Source: Peltaster fructicola (lineage: Eukaryota > Ascomycota > Dothideomycetes). From it: a DNA stretch of 64,000 bases. The notes beneath the pieces were generated by a model that had not been told where the DNA came from, made no database searches, and worked only from the letters and a program-made list of their open reading frames with translations. Shown piece by piece: positions 40,709-50,172 of this stretch (position 1 is the first letter of the stretch; the number at the start of each line of letters is the position of its first letter). The stretch lies in assembly GCA_001592805.2 (NCBI GenBank), contig CP051141.1, positions 3,038,001 to 3,102,000 on the forward strand, given 5' to 3'. The position numbers and the translations under genes are program-made.

Positions 40709-41308
40709 TCAGCCTCTAGCATTGACCAGTATCTGGTATGGAAACGGATTCGACTCATTCGTTGTGATGGGTGGAATATGACTTCGCTCCTCGTTGACAG
40801 TTTCCAGAATCTTGAAGGCAGCATCTTCAAGACTCTTTGCCATCAATGAGCGGTTTCTTGCAGCCTCTGGCTCACTTCTCGCTCCAGTGATGCTGATGTC
40901 AATGTGCCATGTCTCCCATATCGTCTCTTCATCTGCTTTAGCCACGAACCATCCGCTCTTCTTACGTTTTCTCTCCAAAAACTGTACAGTCAGTTGACCT
41001 TTGCCTCGTTTATACTGCTGGGATGGAGCACTTCCTGTTTCCAGCTGCCGTAGGAAAGTAGATGTCCTCTGCTCGATCATACTCTCAACATCATCCTCGG
41101 AGACATACGGCAATGTGAGGTCCAGAACTTCGTGGGTAGAGGGATAGAGTGAGGTAAATATGCGGTGGAAGAAGATGGTGTGCAGAGTGGCTGCTCAGGT
41201 CAGCGTCGTGCTAAGGAGTCAAACTCTCCTACCTGTGATCACGTCTTTAGCAGTCGATCTGTCGGCCGTGAGCTCGAGGACATATTCTGGTGCCTGTCTG
41301 GCTTCCAT
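40709..41308 (-). CDS. ATG101: Autophagy protein Atg101 (HORMA fold)
   Basis: Exons are 41233-41308 and 40709-41190 (42-nt intron, phase 1), giving 185 residues. The protein begins MEARQAPEYVLELTADRST, then TLHTIFFHRIFTSLYPSTHE after the splice, and YVSEDDVESMIEQRTSTFLR. The segment VQFLERKRKKSGWFVAKADE aligns with the human WF-finger region (KKKSRWPF), and ETWHIDISITGARSE with the following strand. The C-terminus ends SNPFPYQILVNARG. Atg101 stabilises Atg13 in the Atg1/ULK initiation complex and is present in filamentous fungi and fission yeast but absent from budding yeast. A longer start at 41434 is open, but its extra 42 residues look unlike the family. Confidence 0.92.
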
Positions 41309-41718
41309 TCTTGCGTGTGAGTACTCGGCGACACTATGGCCACGGTCGATTGCAGTCGACGTCGCATCGGTTGGAGTAATTATAATCGATGGCGCATTGT
41401 TCGCGATACCAGCATGACGATCATGTAACGACATTGACGTCAGCTGTGATTGGTCAGGAAGACCCCTCAGCAGTTACTATCAGTTGCTCCTTATCCCAGC
41501 GACCAACGCATGATTGCAGCTGTTTTCGTTCTTGTTATAGTTGTCTGCCTCCATGAAGACACCTATACAAGGCCGAATGCGCCAGGCAATAATGCTGCCT
41601 CGACGGGACTTCACCGGTCGATGCTCCCTGCTCAGCCTCGCGCAAGGCTGCCATTGCGTGTTTTCAGCCTCTAGGAAGTAGTAAGCACGCACACATCTGC
41701 CATACATAACATGATCAG
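41309..41718. promoter_or_regulatory. Divergent promoter, ATG101 / thioesterase
   Basis: 410 bp separate the two divergent starts. No gene is supported inside. Shared regulation is inferred from position only. Confidence 0.4.
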
Positions 41719-42537
41719 ATGTCTGCAGATACTGTGACCATTGAGCCGACAGCTCGGCACACTCACACTGTGATATTTCTGCATGGTCGCGGCAGTAATG
41801 CTGCTGATTTCGCAACAGAGTTCTTCCATACTCCGGACAGCAGCACTGACAAGACACTATTCGAGAAGCTCCCGACAGTCAAATGGATTCTTCCTACAGC
41901 GACCTCACGCTACTCGCCTGTGTTCCAGGAGACTCTGCACGAATGGTTTGATGTCCGTTCGTTGACAGATCCGCAGCAACTCAGAGACACGCAAATCGAA
42001 GGCTTGACAGAGTCGTGTGCACGAATCTTGAAGATCATCGAGAAGGAGACCGAGACTATACTCTCGAACAAGATCTTTCTGGGCGGCATTAGTCAGGGAT
42101 GTGCTACAGCCATACATACTCTGATGGCTGCAGACAGGACATTCGCAGGCTTTATCGGCGTTGCAGGCTGGCTACCATTTCTTGCAGAGGTACAAGCGAT
42201 CAGCAAGGTTGAGGCAAATGCTAGGCCGGACGCCTTCCTTTCTCTATACACGGACAGCTTCGACAGTCTTGATGGAGCCTTACTTGAGCGAGCGACCTCA
42301 TCTGGCAATGGCTTTGTCAAAACACCAGTTTGGCTTTGTCATGGTACTGATGATGGCGTAGTGGACGTGAGACTGGGCCGTGAGCTGAGAGACGTCCTGA
42401 CGGAACTCGGAACGGATGTCACATGGCGGACAGACGATAGATGTGGTCATTGGATAAAGGTGCCCGAGGCTATGAACGAAATGGAAGCATTTATACGTCG
42501 ACAGATAGCGCTGGAAGAGCAGAGTACTTCGTCTTGA
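41719..42537 (+). CDS. Acyl-protein thioesterase / carboxylesterase-like hydrolase
   Basis: One exon, 272 residues. The alpha/beta-hydrolase pattern is HTVIFLHGRGSNAADFATEF (oxyanion HGRG), nucleophile FLGGISQGCATAIHTL (Ser about 125), Asp in LCHGTDDGVVDVRLG and His in DDRCGHWIKVPEAM. This is the phospholipase/carboxylesterase (APT1-like) family, which removes palmitate from proteins or hydrolyses lysolipids and short esters. It is longer than canonical APT1 (about 230), with an insert after the nucleophile region (LPFLAEVQAISKVEANARP). No signal peptide, so intracellular. The substrate is not determined; related fungal copies are often in expanded subfamilies. Confidence 0.88.
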   Translation: MSADTVTIEPTARHTHTVIFLHGRGSNAADFATEFFHTPDSSTDKTLFEKLPTVKWILPTATSRYSPVFQETLHEWFDVRSLTDPQQLRDTQIEGLTESCARILKIIEKETETILSNKIFLGGISQGCATAIHTLMAADRTFAGFIGVAGWLPFLAEVQAISKVEANARPDAFLSLYTDSFDSLDGALLERATSSGNGFVKTPVWLCHGTDDGVVDVRLGRELRDVLTELGTDVTWRTDDRCGHWIKVPEAMNEMEAFIRRQIALEEQSTSS

Positions 42538-42741
42538 CTTTACCGTGCACATCATTTGAACTTCTTCGTCATAGAATCAAGCTGCAACAACCTCTACAGC
42601 CAACAGTGGTCCTTGTGTGGAGGTTGGGCCACACCAGCGTTCCACTTTCGCGTTTGTGATGCTCACGTTCGCGTTTCGTCGATGACGTTGAAAATCTACA
42701 TTTTCTGACAACGCTTCAATTCTCGTCTTCACAATCACACC

Positions 42742-45700
42742 TTGCCAATGGCGGGTGGCAACAAGAAAAAGAAGAAGCCAGCAGCAAATCCTGCTCGTGG
42801 GTTCGCCACGACATCTACGGTCTCAAAAGTCAAGGCCGAAGCGATTGCAGAAGCAACACAACCTACACCCGAGCCGAAGAAGGAGTCCATCGCATCGCCG
42901 AGACGTACTGTCAATAGTGCAGATGTCCAATTGGCGGCTACCGAAGTCAAAGAGCTTCACGAACTCACTCCAGAACAACTCGAAGCCGAGCTTGAAGCAT
43001 CAGATCTGCAACGTATAATCGAGCAGTATGCTGGCAAGATTCGTAAGGAGTCTTCAAGACAGTCCATCAGGTTGCAGACAGAGAAACGACTGCTACGAGG
43101 TCAAGCAGACTACCTCTCCGTCAAAGAATGGCTTCCCGACGAGGTTATGCAACAAGTGCTAGATCTGCTTCCCACTCATGGCGTAGACGATCGTCCGCCC
43201 AATCGACCACAGATGCAAATGGTTGGTGATGAGCTCTTATCGAGGGTCTGGCAACTTCATGAGTGCTTGATCGATCTAGGGTTTTCAGTCTCGCGAGCAA
43301 GAGAAGCAATAGCTCATGTTGTGTCTCAACCTGGTTCGAGCGAAGCAACGTCACTGTCATGGGGTCTGGCAGAAGCACTGGAATGGTTCGCTCTGCAGTG
43401 TGATGCTTCGGAATTTACAGACTACGATGTTCAGACGAAACGGAGTATTCTTGAGCCAGACGATTTCATGGAGGATATTGTTGAGGAGCAGACCATACAG
43501 CCAAACAATACCACGTTTACGACGAACGGCACCTCCGACCAGCCTGACATAGAGGTCAGTGATCTCGACAGCGACTTGGAGCCTGATGAACTGCTCGCGG
43601 TTTACCTCCAGACTAAAGCACGACTCTTCGATCTTGACCCTACTGCGGATGACAAGCCATTGAAGAAAGGCAAACAAGCGCCACAACAAGCAGTCGCAAC
43701 ACCAGGACAGAAGAAGCTGCGTCAAAAGCTGGGCAAGATACGCTCTGACCTATTATTCGATGTACAGACTGCTGATATGCAGTGGGAGGCAAGGAAGATC
43801 GATCTGCTTCGCGAACAAGCAGAACGTAAGAGACTTCGACTTGATGACAAGCCATCGAATAGCACGAGCCGAAATGGTGAGACACAGAACAGCACGACAG
43901 CAAAGAACACAACAGCAGAGGACATCAATGCCGAAGCTGAACGACTTGGCCAGGAGCTGTTGCAACAAGCAGAGGACGACGAATTGCTTGGCGGTATGTT
44001 CGATGCACTTCCAAGCATTGCTACAGCAGGAACGCATACTGCACAAGCAGACTCAGCTGATCTTGTGATTCGAGACTTCGGCAAGTTGACTGGACTCAAT
44101 CCGAAGAGAGTACTCGAGGAGGCTTGTAAAGCACGAGACTCTCGGTGTAAGCTGACCTACAGAATGATCTCGCCAACCACATATGCCTGTCGACACTCTG
44201 TTACCATACAGTGGTCGAAAGAACAAGATGCTACTCTGTCCCGTCTGCAAGCAGTAATGACCAGACGAAAAGCTACCACGATTGTCTTCGACATGATACA
44301 CGTTGCTACCTCTGATATCGCACAGAGCGAAGCTTATGTAGCCACAGCAGCACTATTCATGATATTCTCCGATTCGGCCAAGGAATCTAAAGCGTCTCTT
44401 CGACTGCCTCCAGCATTTCGAGACCTCTGGGAAGAGTTCGTCAAGGAGAAGCAAGAAGCCACTGACGCTGTAGATCGACAGACAGTGAAAGAGCTTCGAA
44501 CACTGATCGAGAAGAACACTCCTGTCGAGATTGAGGATGACGAAATTGTATACAATCCTGCTCTTCGGCGTACAAACGGTACGAGTGGCACCAACACACC
44601 GACACATCGAATTGTCGATCCTGGACCATCTCAGGCGTTGATGGATATGTGGCACTCGAAGATAGCGACACCATCATACCAGCAGATGTTGCAGGTCAGA
44701 AGCAAGCTTCCTATGTTCAACTTTCGAGCCGCCGCCCTGGAAACGATCTCTCGACACCAAGTGAGCATACTTTGTGGTGAGACGGGCTGTGGCAAGAGCA
44801 CACAGCTTCCTGCATTCATAGTTGAGCATCAACTATCCCAAGGCATAGACTGTAAGATTTACTGTACGGAGCCCCGTCGTATATCAGCAATATCACTGGC
44901 GCAACGTGTCAGCGAGGAAATGGGAGAACGAAAGGGTGATGTCGGCACAAACAGATCCCTCGTGGGTTATGCCATCAGGCTTGAATCTCATACTGCAGCA
45001 TCAACTCGAGTCATATATGCTACTGTCGGTATCGTTCTACGCATGCTGGAGAGCTCAGACGGACTGAAGGACATCACACACCTCGTGCTAGATGAGGTTC
45101 ACGAGCGCAGTATCGATACTGACTTTCTTCTGATCGTGCTCAGATCACTGCTCATAAGACGACCTGACCTCAAGGTTGTCCTCATGAGTGCTACGGTCGA
45201 CGCACAAAGATTCTCAAACTACTTCGATGGTGCTCCAATAATCACCGTGCCGGGACGTACCTTTCCAGTACAAGCTAGGTTCTTAGAAGACGCCATAGAG
45301 CTCACGGGGCATACAGTAGATGACGCTACTCGACCTGACGAGAACGACGCAGACTTCGACGACACAGAAAGCGGTCAGGGTCAAGGAGGAGACTTGTCCG
45401 CATACAGCAAGCTCACAAGATCAACACTGGCCAGATATGACGAGTATCGCATCGACTATAGCTTGATAGTCAAGCTGCTCGAGAAGGTTGCCTACGATAC
45501 AGCATATTCACAGTTCAGCCAAGCAGTCCTGGTCTTTCTCCCAGGTATAGCTGAGATCAGACAGCTGAACGATATGCTTGTCGGCCATCCTTCGTTCTCT
45601 CGAGGTTGGCAGGTATATCCACTGCACTCATCCTTTTCGAGCGAGGACCAACAAGCTGCATTCTTGGTCCCACCACAGGGCACTCGCAAGATTGTGCTGG

Positions 45701-47064
45701 CTACTAACATTGCCGAGACGGGTATCACGATCCCCGACGTTACATGTGTCATCGATACAGGCAAGCATAAGGAGATGCGCTTTGACGAGCGTCGGCAGAT
45801 GTCGAGACTGATCCAGTCCTTTATCGCTCGAGCTAATGCTAAGCAGCGCCGTGGACGAGCCGGCAGGGTGCAAGAGGGAATATGCTTTCATCTCTTCACC
45901 AAGTATCGCCACGACAACCTCATGGTCGATCAACAAACGCCCGAGATGCTGCGTCTATCATTACAAGACCTCGTGATGAGAGTCAAGATATGCAAGCTGG
46001 GAGATATCGAAGGTGTGCTTGCACAAGCCCTTGATCCGCCTGCTAGCAAGAACATACGAAGAGCGATTGATGCGCTAGTTGAGGTCGATGCTCTCACAGC
46101 GAGTGAAGAACTCACTCCTCTTGGTAGTCAGCTCGCAAAGCTACCTCTTGACGCACAGCTCGGCAAACTATTACTCCTTGGCAGCATATACGGCTGTCTG
46201 GACTTCGCCTTGACCACTGCTGCTACACTCTCAGCAAAGTCACCATTCCTCAGTCCAATGCATGCCAAGAAGCAAGCAGATACTATTCGCCTTGGCTACA
46301 AACGAGGCAATTCAGATCTATTGACAGTGTACAACGCATACTGTACGTGGAAGAAGGTATGCTTAACAGCAGGCATGCCGGAGCACCAGTTCTGCAACAA
46401 GAACTTCCTGAGCTCGCAGAACCTGGCCAATATCGAGGATCTCAAGGCTCAGCTGCTCAATTCACTAGCAGACACTGGGTTCGTCGTGCTAGGACCGGAA
46501 GAGAAGACTGCACTGTCAAAGATGCGATACAATCAACGACACAGGCACTTTGTTCAGCTACCACAAGCTCACTGTCGCGCAGACGACAACGACGACATCA
46601 CAAACTCTGTCGTTGCTTGGGCATTCTATCCTAAGCTATTGAGAAGAGACGGCAAAGGTTGGCGCAACGTCGCCAACAATCAATCTTTGGGATTGCATCC
46701 GACATCTGTCAACAAGTACCTGGCAGACCAAGATATCAAGAATCTGTCTTTCTACAGCATCATGCAGACATCTTCACGCTTCACCAATGCCCAGGAGACT
46801 TCGCCTGTGTCAGATTATGCTCTGGTCATGTCAGCTGGAGAGGCTACATTCAACCTGTACGCAGGAGTGATCGTCATCGACGGCAACAGATTGAGATTCA
46901 AGGTCAGCAACTGGAAGACGATGATAGTCTTGAAGGTGTTACGAGCCAGATTCAAAGAGTGTCAAGCCAGGATGCTGAAGAGTCCTGGGAAAGAGCTGGG
47001 CATGAAATTACGAAAGTGGATGGAGATACACGAGATGATTTTAATGAAGAGGAGCCTCGCTTGA
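42742..47064 (+). CDS. DEAH-box RNA helicase, DHX29/DHX57/Ucp12 type
   Basis: One exon, 1440 residues. The Lys-rich N-terminus (GGNKKKKKPAANPARGF) is followed by a UBA-like segment at about 165-185 (LWQLHECLIDLGFSVSRARE) and a dsRBD-like fold near 455-540 (LEEACKARDSRCKLTYRM). The helicase core has Walker A CGETGCGKSTQLPAF (about 677), DEVHERS (about 787), SATVD, and the C-terminal RecA motifs TNIAETGITIPDV and QRRGRAGRVQEG. A winged-helix/ratchet and OB-fold follow (FVQLPQAHCRADD onward to VSNWKTMIVLKVLRARFKEC). The layout matches yeast YLR419W, S. pombe ucp12 and animal DHX29/DHX57, linked to translation initiation on structured leaders. Exact orthology among these is not resolved by eye. 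Confidence 0.92.
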   Translation: MPMAGGNKKKKKPAANPARGFATTSTVSKVKAEAIAEATQPTPEPKKESIASPRRTVNSADVQLAATEVKELHELTPEQLEAELEASDLQRIIEQYAGKIRKESSRQSIRLQTEKRLLRGQADYLSVKEWLPDEVMQQVLDLLPTHGVDDRPPNRPQMQMVGDELLSRVWQLHECLIDLGFSVSRAREAIAHVVSQPGSSEATSLSWGLAEALEWFALQCDASEFTDYDVQTKRSILEPDDFMEDIVEEQTIQPNNTTFTTNGTSDQPDIEVSDLDSDLEPDELLAVYLQTKARLFDLDPTADDKPLKKGKQAPQQAVATPGQKKLRQKLGKIRSDLLFDVQTADMQWEARKIDLLREQAERKRLRLDDKPSNSTSRNGETQNSTTAKNTTAEDINAEAERLGQELLQQAEDDELLGGMFDALPSIATAGTHTAQADSADLVIRDFGKLTGLNPKRVLEEACKARDSRCKLTYRMISPTTYACRHSVTIQWSKEQDATLSRLQAVMTRRKATTIVFDMIHVATSDIAQSEAYVATAALFMIFSDSAKESKASLRLPPAFRDLWEEFVKEKQEATDAVDRQTVKELRTLIEKNTPVEIEDDEIVYNPALRRTNGTSGTNTPTHRIVDPGPSQALMDMWHSKIATPSYQQMLQVRSKLPMFNFRAAALETISRHQVSILCGETGCGKSTQLPAFIVEHQLSQGIDCKIYCTEPRRISAISLAQRVSEEMGERKGDVGTNRSLVGYAIRLESHTAASTRVIYATVGIVLRMLESSDGLKDITHLVLDEVHERSIDTDFLLIVLRSLLIRRPDLKVVLMSATVDAQRFSNYFDGAPIITVPGRTFPVQARFLEDAIELTGHTVDDATRPDENDADFDDTESGQGQGGDLSAYSKLTRSTLARYDEYRIDYSLIVKLLEKVAYDTAYSQFSQAVLVFLPGIAEIRQLNDMLVGHPSFSRGWQVYPLHSSFSSEDQQAAFLVPPQGTRKIVLATNIAETGITIPDVTCVIDTGKHKEMRFDERRQMSRLIQSFIARANAKQRRGRAGRVQEGICFHLFTKYRHDNLMVDQQTPEMLRLSLQDLVMRVKICKLGDIEGVLAQALDPPASKNIRRAIDALVEVDALTASEELTPLGSQLAKLPLDAQLGKLLLLGSIYGCLDFALTTAATLSAKSPFLSPMHAKKQADTIRLGYKRGNSDLLTVYNAYCTWKKVCLTAGMPEHQFCNKNFLSSQNLANIEDLKAQLLNSLADTGFVVLGPEEKTALSKMRYNQRHRHFVQLPQAHCRADDNDDITNSVVAWAFYPKLLRRDGKGWRNVANNQSLGLHPTSVNKYLADQDIKNLSFYSIMQTSSRFTNAQETSPVSDYALVMSAGEATFNLYAGVIVIDGNRLRFKVSNWKTMIVLKVLRARFKECQARMLKSPGKELGMKLRKWMEIHEMILMKRSLA

Positions 47065-47242
47065 CGCAAGTCCTTGTGATTTGATAGATGCATAGATCCA
47101 GAGAGATCGTCCCACCGTCAATAGCTCTCATTTCGAGCCAGCTCCACCACATATACTTGAGGCTCTTCATACTCGTGATGACTAATCCACAGTACCAGAT
47201 CTATGACGACCAGCACCTTGACTTGACGAACCATCAGACAAT

Positions 47243-47815
47243 ATGGGATGGGTCGATCGTGTACCACGAGCAGGGAATCTGTTCATCGGAGGATTGTATG
47301 CTCTCTACCAACCAAATGCGGTGAAGGAAGCAGGTATCACGCATGTCCTCAGCGTGATCGACTTCGATGTCTTTCAACGTAAAGAAGCAGCAACGTTCCT
47401 CCAGTCGAAGAACTATGAGCACCTCAACATCAACATTGACGACGCCCCGAACGAGGATCTCCTTCAGTATTTCAAGCAAATGACTGATTTCATCGACAAT
47501 GGACTGAGTTCAGGCGGCAGCGTCTACGTCCACTGCGCCATGGGCAAATCCCGAAGTGCTACTGCGGTGACAGCATATCTAATGCGAAAGTATGGTTATG
47601 ACAGAGATACTGCGTTGGCTCAGCTTTGTGAAGGCCGTCCAGTATGCTTTCCCAATCCTGGTTTCATGGAACAACTTGCGGTTTGGGAGAAGGTTCTCAA
47701 GACAGATAGTGAGGACGAAGCCAAGGCCATCTACAACGACTGGCAGCAGAACAGATTCATCGGCGACTGGTCAGAGTGGGAGAGGCGAGATCCTCGCTTG
47801 AGAGCGAAGTTGTGA
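47243..47815 (+). CDS. Dual-specificity protein phosphatase
   Basis: One exon, 190 residues. The substrate-recognition start NLFIGGLYALYQPNAVKEAG, the general acid Asp in NINIDDAPNEDLLQYF and the P-loop VHCAMGKSRSATAVTAYLMR (HCx5R) show an active DUSP fold. It is close to the catalytic half of YVH1/DUSP12, but the C-terminal zinc-binding domain of Yvh1 is missing; the protein ends DWSEWERRDPRLRAKL. It likely dephosphorylates Ser/Thr/Tyr residues on signalling or ribosome-assembly proteins; the target is unknown. Start was chosen at MGWVDRVPRAGN, directly before the fold. An upstream ATG at 47179 is in another frame. Confidence 0.9.
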   Translation: MGWVDRVPRAGNLFIGGLYALYQPNAVKEAGITHVLSVIDFDVFQRKEAATFLQSKNYEHLNINIDDAPNEDLLQYFKQMTDFIDNGLSSGGSVYVHCAMGKSRSATAVTAYLMRKYGYDRDTALAQLCEGRPVCFPNPGFMEQLAVWEKVLKTDSEDEAKAIYNDWQQNRFIGDWSEWERRDPRLRAKL

Positions 47816-47834
47816 TCGGTAGAGCACTCTGCCA

Positions 47835-48761
47835 CTAGGTGACAGGCGTGCTATAAATGCTGACACTGGTAGATCGCAAGCTATTCTGCCAGCCTGGGTA
47901 CAAAGCCCATGCTCGAAGGACGATCCGATCGCCCCGTTGCAAAGATAAAACCCATGCCGCTTCCTCTACATCGCCACTCTCACTGCTCCAGATGACGGTA
48001 TTGGCCTCAAAGTGGCGGCACCCAGGCTGATTGCGATACACTTCTCGTTCACGAACGAGCGAATCGAAGACAGGATTTCGACGACCGTACTCGCGGTCTC
48101 TGTCATTATTGGCGTCATCGCCATGATACAGGCCAGGAGCGTTGAACATCAGATCCGTCTGATCATAGTCTGACGAAGGTCGATCACCTTGTGAAGCTGG
48201 CAGGACTCCAGCTGTATACCAGGTCCAGCTACCAGCACTGGTATCAGAGACCCAGCCTTGATCTCTACCCTCTAGACGGAATACAATACGACGGAACGGA
48301 TGCTGTACACGCCCGCGAGCTTGTATGGGAGTTCCTACGAAGCACGGCTGTGGGCTGTTGTTCTCCATGATATGCAGTGTGTCATTGGGTCGTCTTCTTT
48401 GACGATAAACCTCGTAGAGCTCCATATGTTGAAGGATGATTCTTGCGACATCCACATTCAGCTTTTGTCGGAGGAGAAATGTGACATGGTAGATGTGCTG
48501 CAATGCTGCATCACGTTCGCTCTGCTGCTGCGTGCAGTCATACAGGGAGTCATCTTCGACTTCATCTCGTGGTGCGTGTGAAAGTGCTTGTGAGATGCTG
48601 TCGAAGCGGTACATCCTCTTGAGAACGAGACTGGTGGTTAGTATGACAGGTATGATGCACACTAATATAGTGAAGAGAGTGGTAAGGATCGTGTCTGCAA
48701 GAATGATGATGCTCTGCATCATAACAGAGATGGCATTTGATGGAATGTGTCTGGAGTTCAA
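47835..48761 (-). CDS. Single-pass membrane protein with fungal beta-sandwich domain
   Basis: One exon, 308 residues. The N-terminus has one strong membrane segment (residues about 18-47, IIILADTILTTLFTILVCII). Then comes an acidic linker and a helical part (FLLRQKLNVDVARIILQHME). The C-terminal 170 residues form a fungal domain with the recurrent strings RRIVFRLEGRDQGWVSD, TWYTAGV, FEANTVIWSSES and WVLSLQRGDRIVLRAWALYP followed by GW. I know this domain from uncharacterised fungal proteins, often next to F-box-like or ankyrin parts; no function is established as far as I know. It is convergent with the phosphatase gene, with 19 bp between stops. Confidence 0.75.
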   Translation of the reverse strand: MNSRHIPSNAISVMMQSIIILADTILTTLFTILVCIIPVILTTSLVLKRMYRFDSISQALSHAPRDEVEDDSLYDCTQQQSERDAALQHIYHVTFLLRQKLNVDVARIILQHMELYEVYRQRRRPNDTLHIMENNSPQPCFVGTPIQARGRVQHPFRRIVFRLEGRDQGWVSDTSAGSWTWYTAGVLPASQGDRPSSDYDQTDLMFNAPGLYHGDDANNDRDREYGRRNPVFDSLVREREVYRNQPGCRHFEANTVIWSSESGDVEEAAWVLSLQRGDRIVLRAWALYPGWQNSLRSTSVSIYSTPVT

Positions 48762-49159
48762 GGATACCTTGCGCTGAGCCGCTTGCGTGCCTGAGGCAGA
48801 ACATTAACCTCTCACATGCAGCAACTCGTCTTCCACCGTCCTCCTTTCGCTAATGCTGATGGCGAGCTCCTTCACATGGACATCCGCTATAGCAGGCCCA
48901 TGATAGTCTGACGTCTAATTCGGCTCCCCATGGCCGTACCCGATCGTCAAAGCCCAAGAGCACAGCTCACAGGCGATCTGAGGCAGCGCACAGCAATCAT
49001 AACAGCGGCAACGATAGGACACTGCATGTGTCTGTGCCTGTGTGAAAGTGCTCAATCGCTTTGATCTCTCCTCTCGCTCCGCTGGCAGGCATAGCTCATA
49101 TCGTTCACAATCCCTCGTCATTCGTGTTCTTCTCTTCCTCGTTCATCATGACGTATTGC
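48762..49159. other. Intergenic
   Basis: Promoter side of the membrane protein and 3' flank of SF3B14. No gene seen. Confidence 0.5.
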
Positions 49160-49628
49160 TCATGCGATGTCGTGCTCTTTCTTGAGCTTCTCTAGATTCT
49201 CAGCGCGTGTTGCTAAGGTTTCTGGTTCTGCTTCGGTCTTGCCCATCTTGTCAGGTTGGTGGTAGAGTACGACCAAATAACGATTCTGGAAGTTGAAGCC
49301 ATTCAGTGCATCGCAGGCTGACTTTGCGTCCATGACATCTTCGTAGACCACGAATGCTGTGCCTTTCGTCTTGTTGTCGATGCCCTGTCTGATTTGTCTA
49401 TGGCATCGTTAGTACAGATGCTCGCATTTTCAAGAACCGATTTGTAGCCACTGAACTCACCTAACAGGCCCGAACTTGGCGAACAGATCGAATAGCTCTT
49501 GCGTGCTAACGTTATAGCCAAGGTTCTTCACGAACAGTGCCCTGCTCGAAGTTAGTGCTATGCGGGAGTGCTGCGACAGTATGGACCTACCTGTTGACCT
49601 CCGGCGCGAGCTTTGCGTTTCGATTCAT
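49160..49628 (-). CDS. SF3b subunit p14 (SF3B14/SF3B6), three exons
   Basis: Exons are 49591-49628, 49461-49541 and 49160-49397, giving 118 residues. The protein starts [20 protein letters not shown], with RNP2-like [10 protein letters not shown] and then [20 protein letters not shown]. The RNP1-equivalent strand [20 protein letters not shown] follows, and the diagnostic [19 protein letters not shown] matches human p14 ([11 protein letters not shown]). p14 sits in the U2 snRNP SF3b complex and contacts the branch-point adenosine of introns. Two introns within a 118-codon gene, the first after 38 nt, are typical. Budding yeast lacks this protein, consistent with an intron-rich filamentous fungus. 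Confidence 0.95.
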
Positions 49629-50172
49629 TCTGATTGCGCGTACTGTGTCACACGCGCTGTGTATCGTCTGACCGCGAATAAGCAGTTGTAGAAGAGCAAT
49701 ACAAAAGTTAACTGGTGATGTAGATAGTTGAGCTCAACTTCAACCACTGTGCGAGCCGTGCGTACAACTTCACTTGCTTGCGGGGAGCAAGGTGCTGCTC
49801 TTGCAAGCACCTCCGAAGCACAGCACTTCTGGAATGATATTTATGACCCACGACCTGACTCTATCTTTTCCTCACAGTCACGAGTGAATGACACAGCTAG
49901 TAAGACACTGCTCACGACTACTGAACGACATTGGAATAGTACAAGACTCAAACGCTGTACTCGACAATCCCAGGTCCCCGCTAGCTATACCCGACCTCCA
50001 CCGACAACAGCACACCGCTCGTACCTCGAAAGGTAACAAACTCGCGATCAATAGGCTCAGGCGCCTACTGAGATATGCCCGCGGTGTAAGAGTACGCTAC
50101 ACTTGAGGAGGACCGCTGCGGCGCGAGAACAACAGAACACGATCGACACCTCCGAAACTCCGCTCCACCGCC
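49629..50172. promoter_or_regulatory. Divergent promoter region, p14 / JmjC demethylase
   Basis: 544 bp between divergent starts. No gene is supported. Regulatory function is inferred from position. Confidence 0.4.

Noticed and set aside
41309-41434. Longer ATG101 start adding 42 residues
   Set aside because: The added residues do not resemble the family, whose N-terminus is short; the start at 41308 fits.
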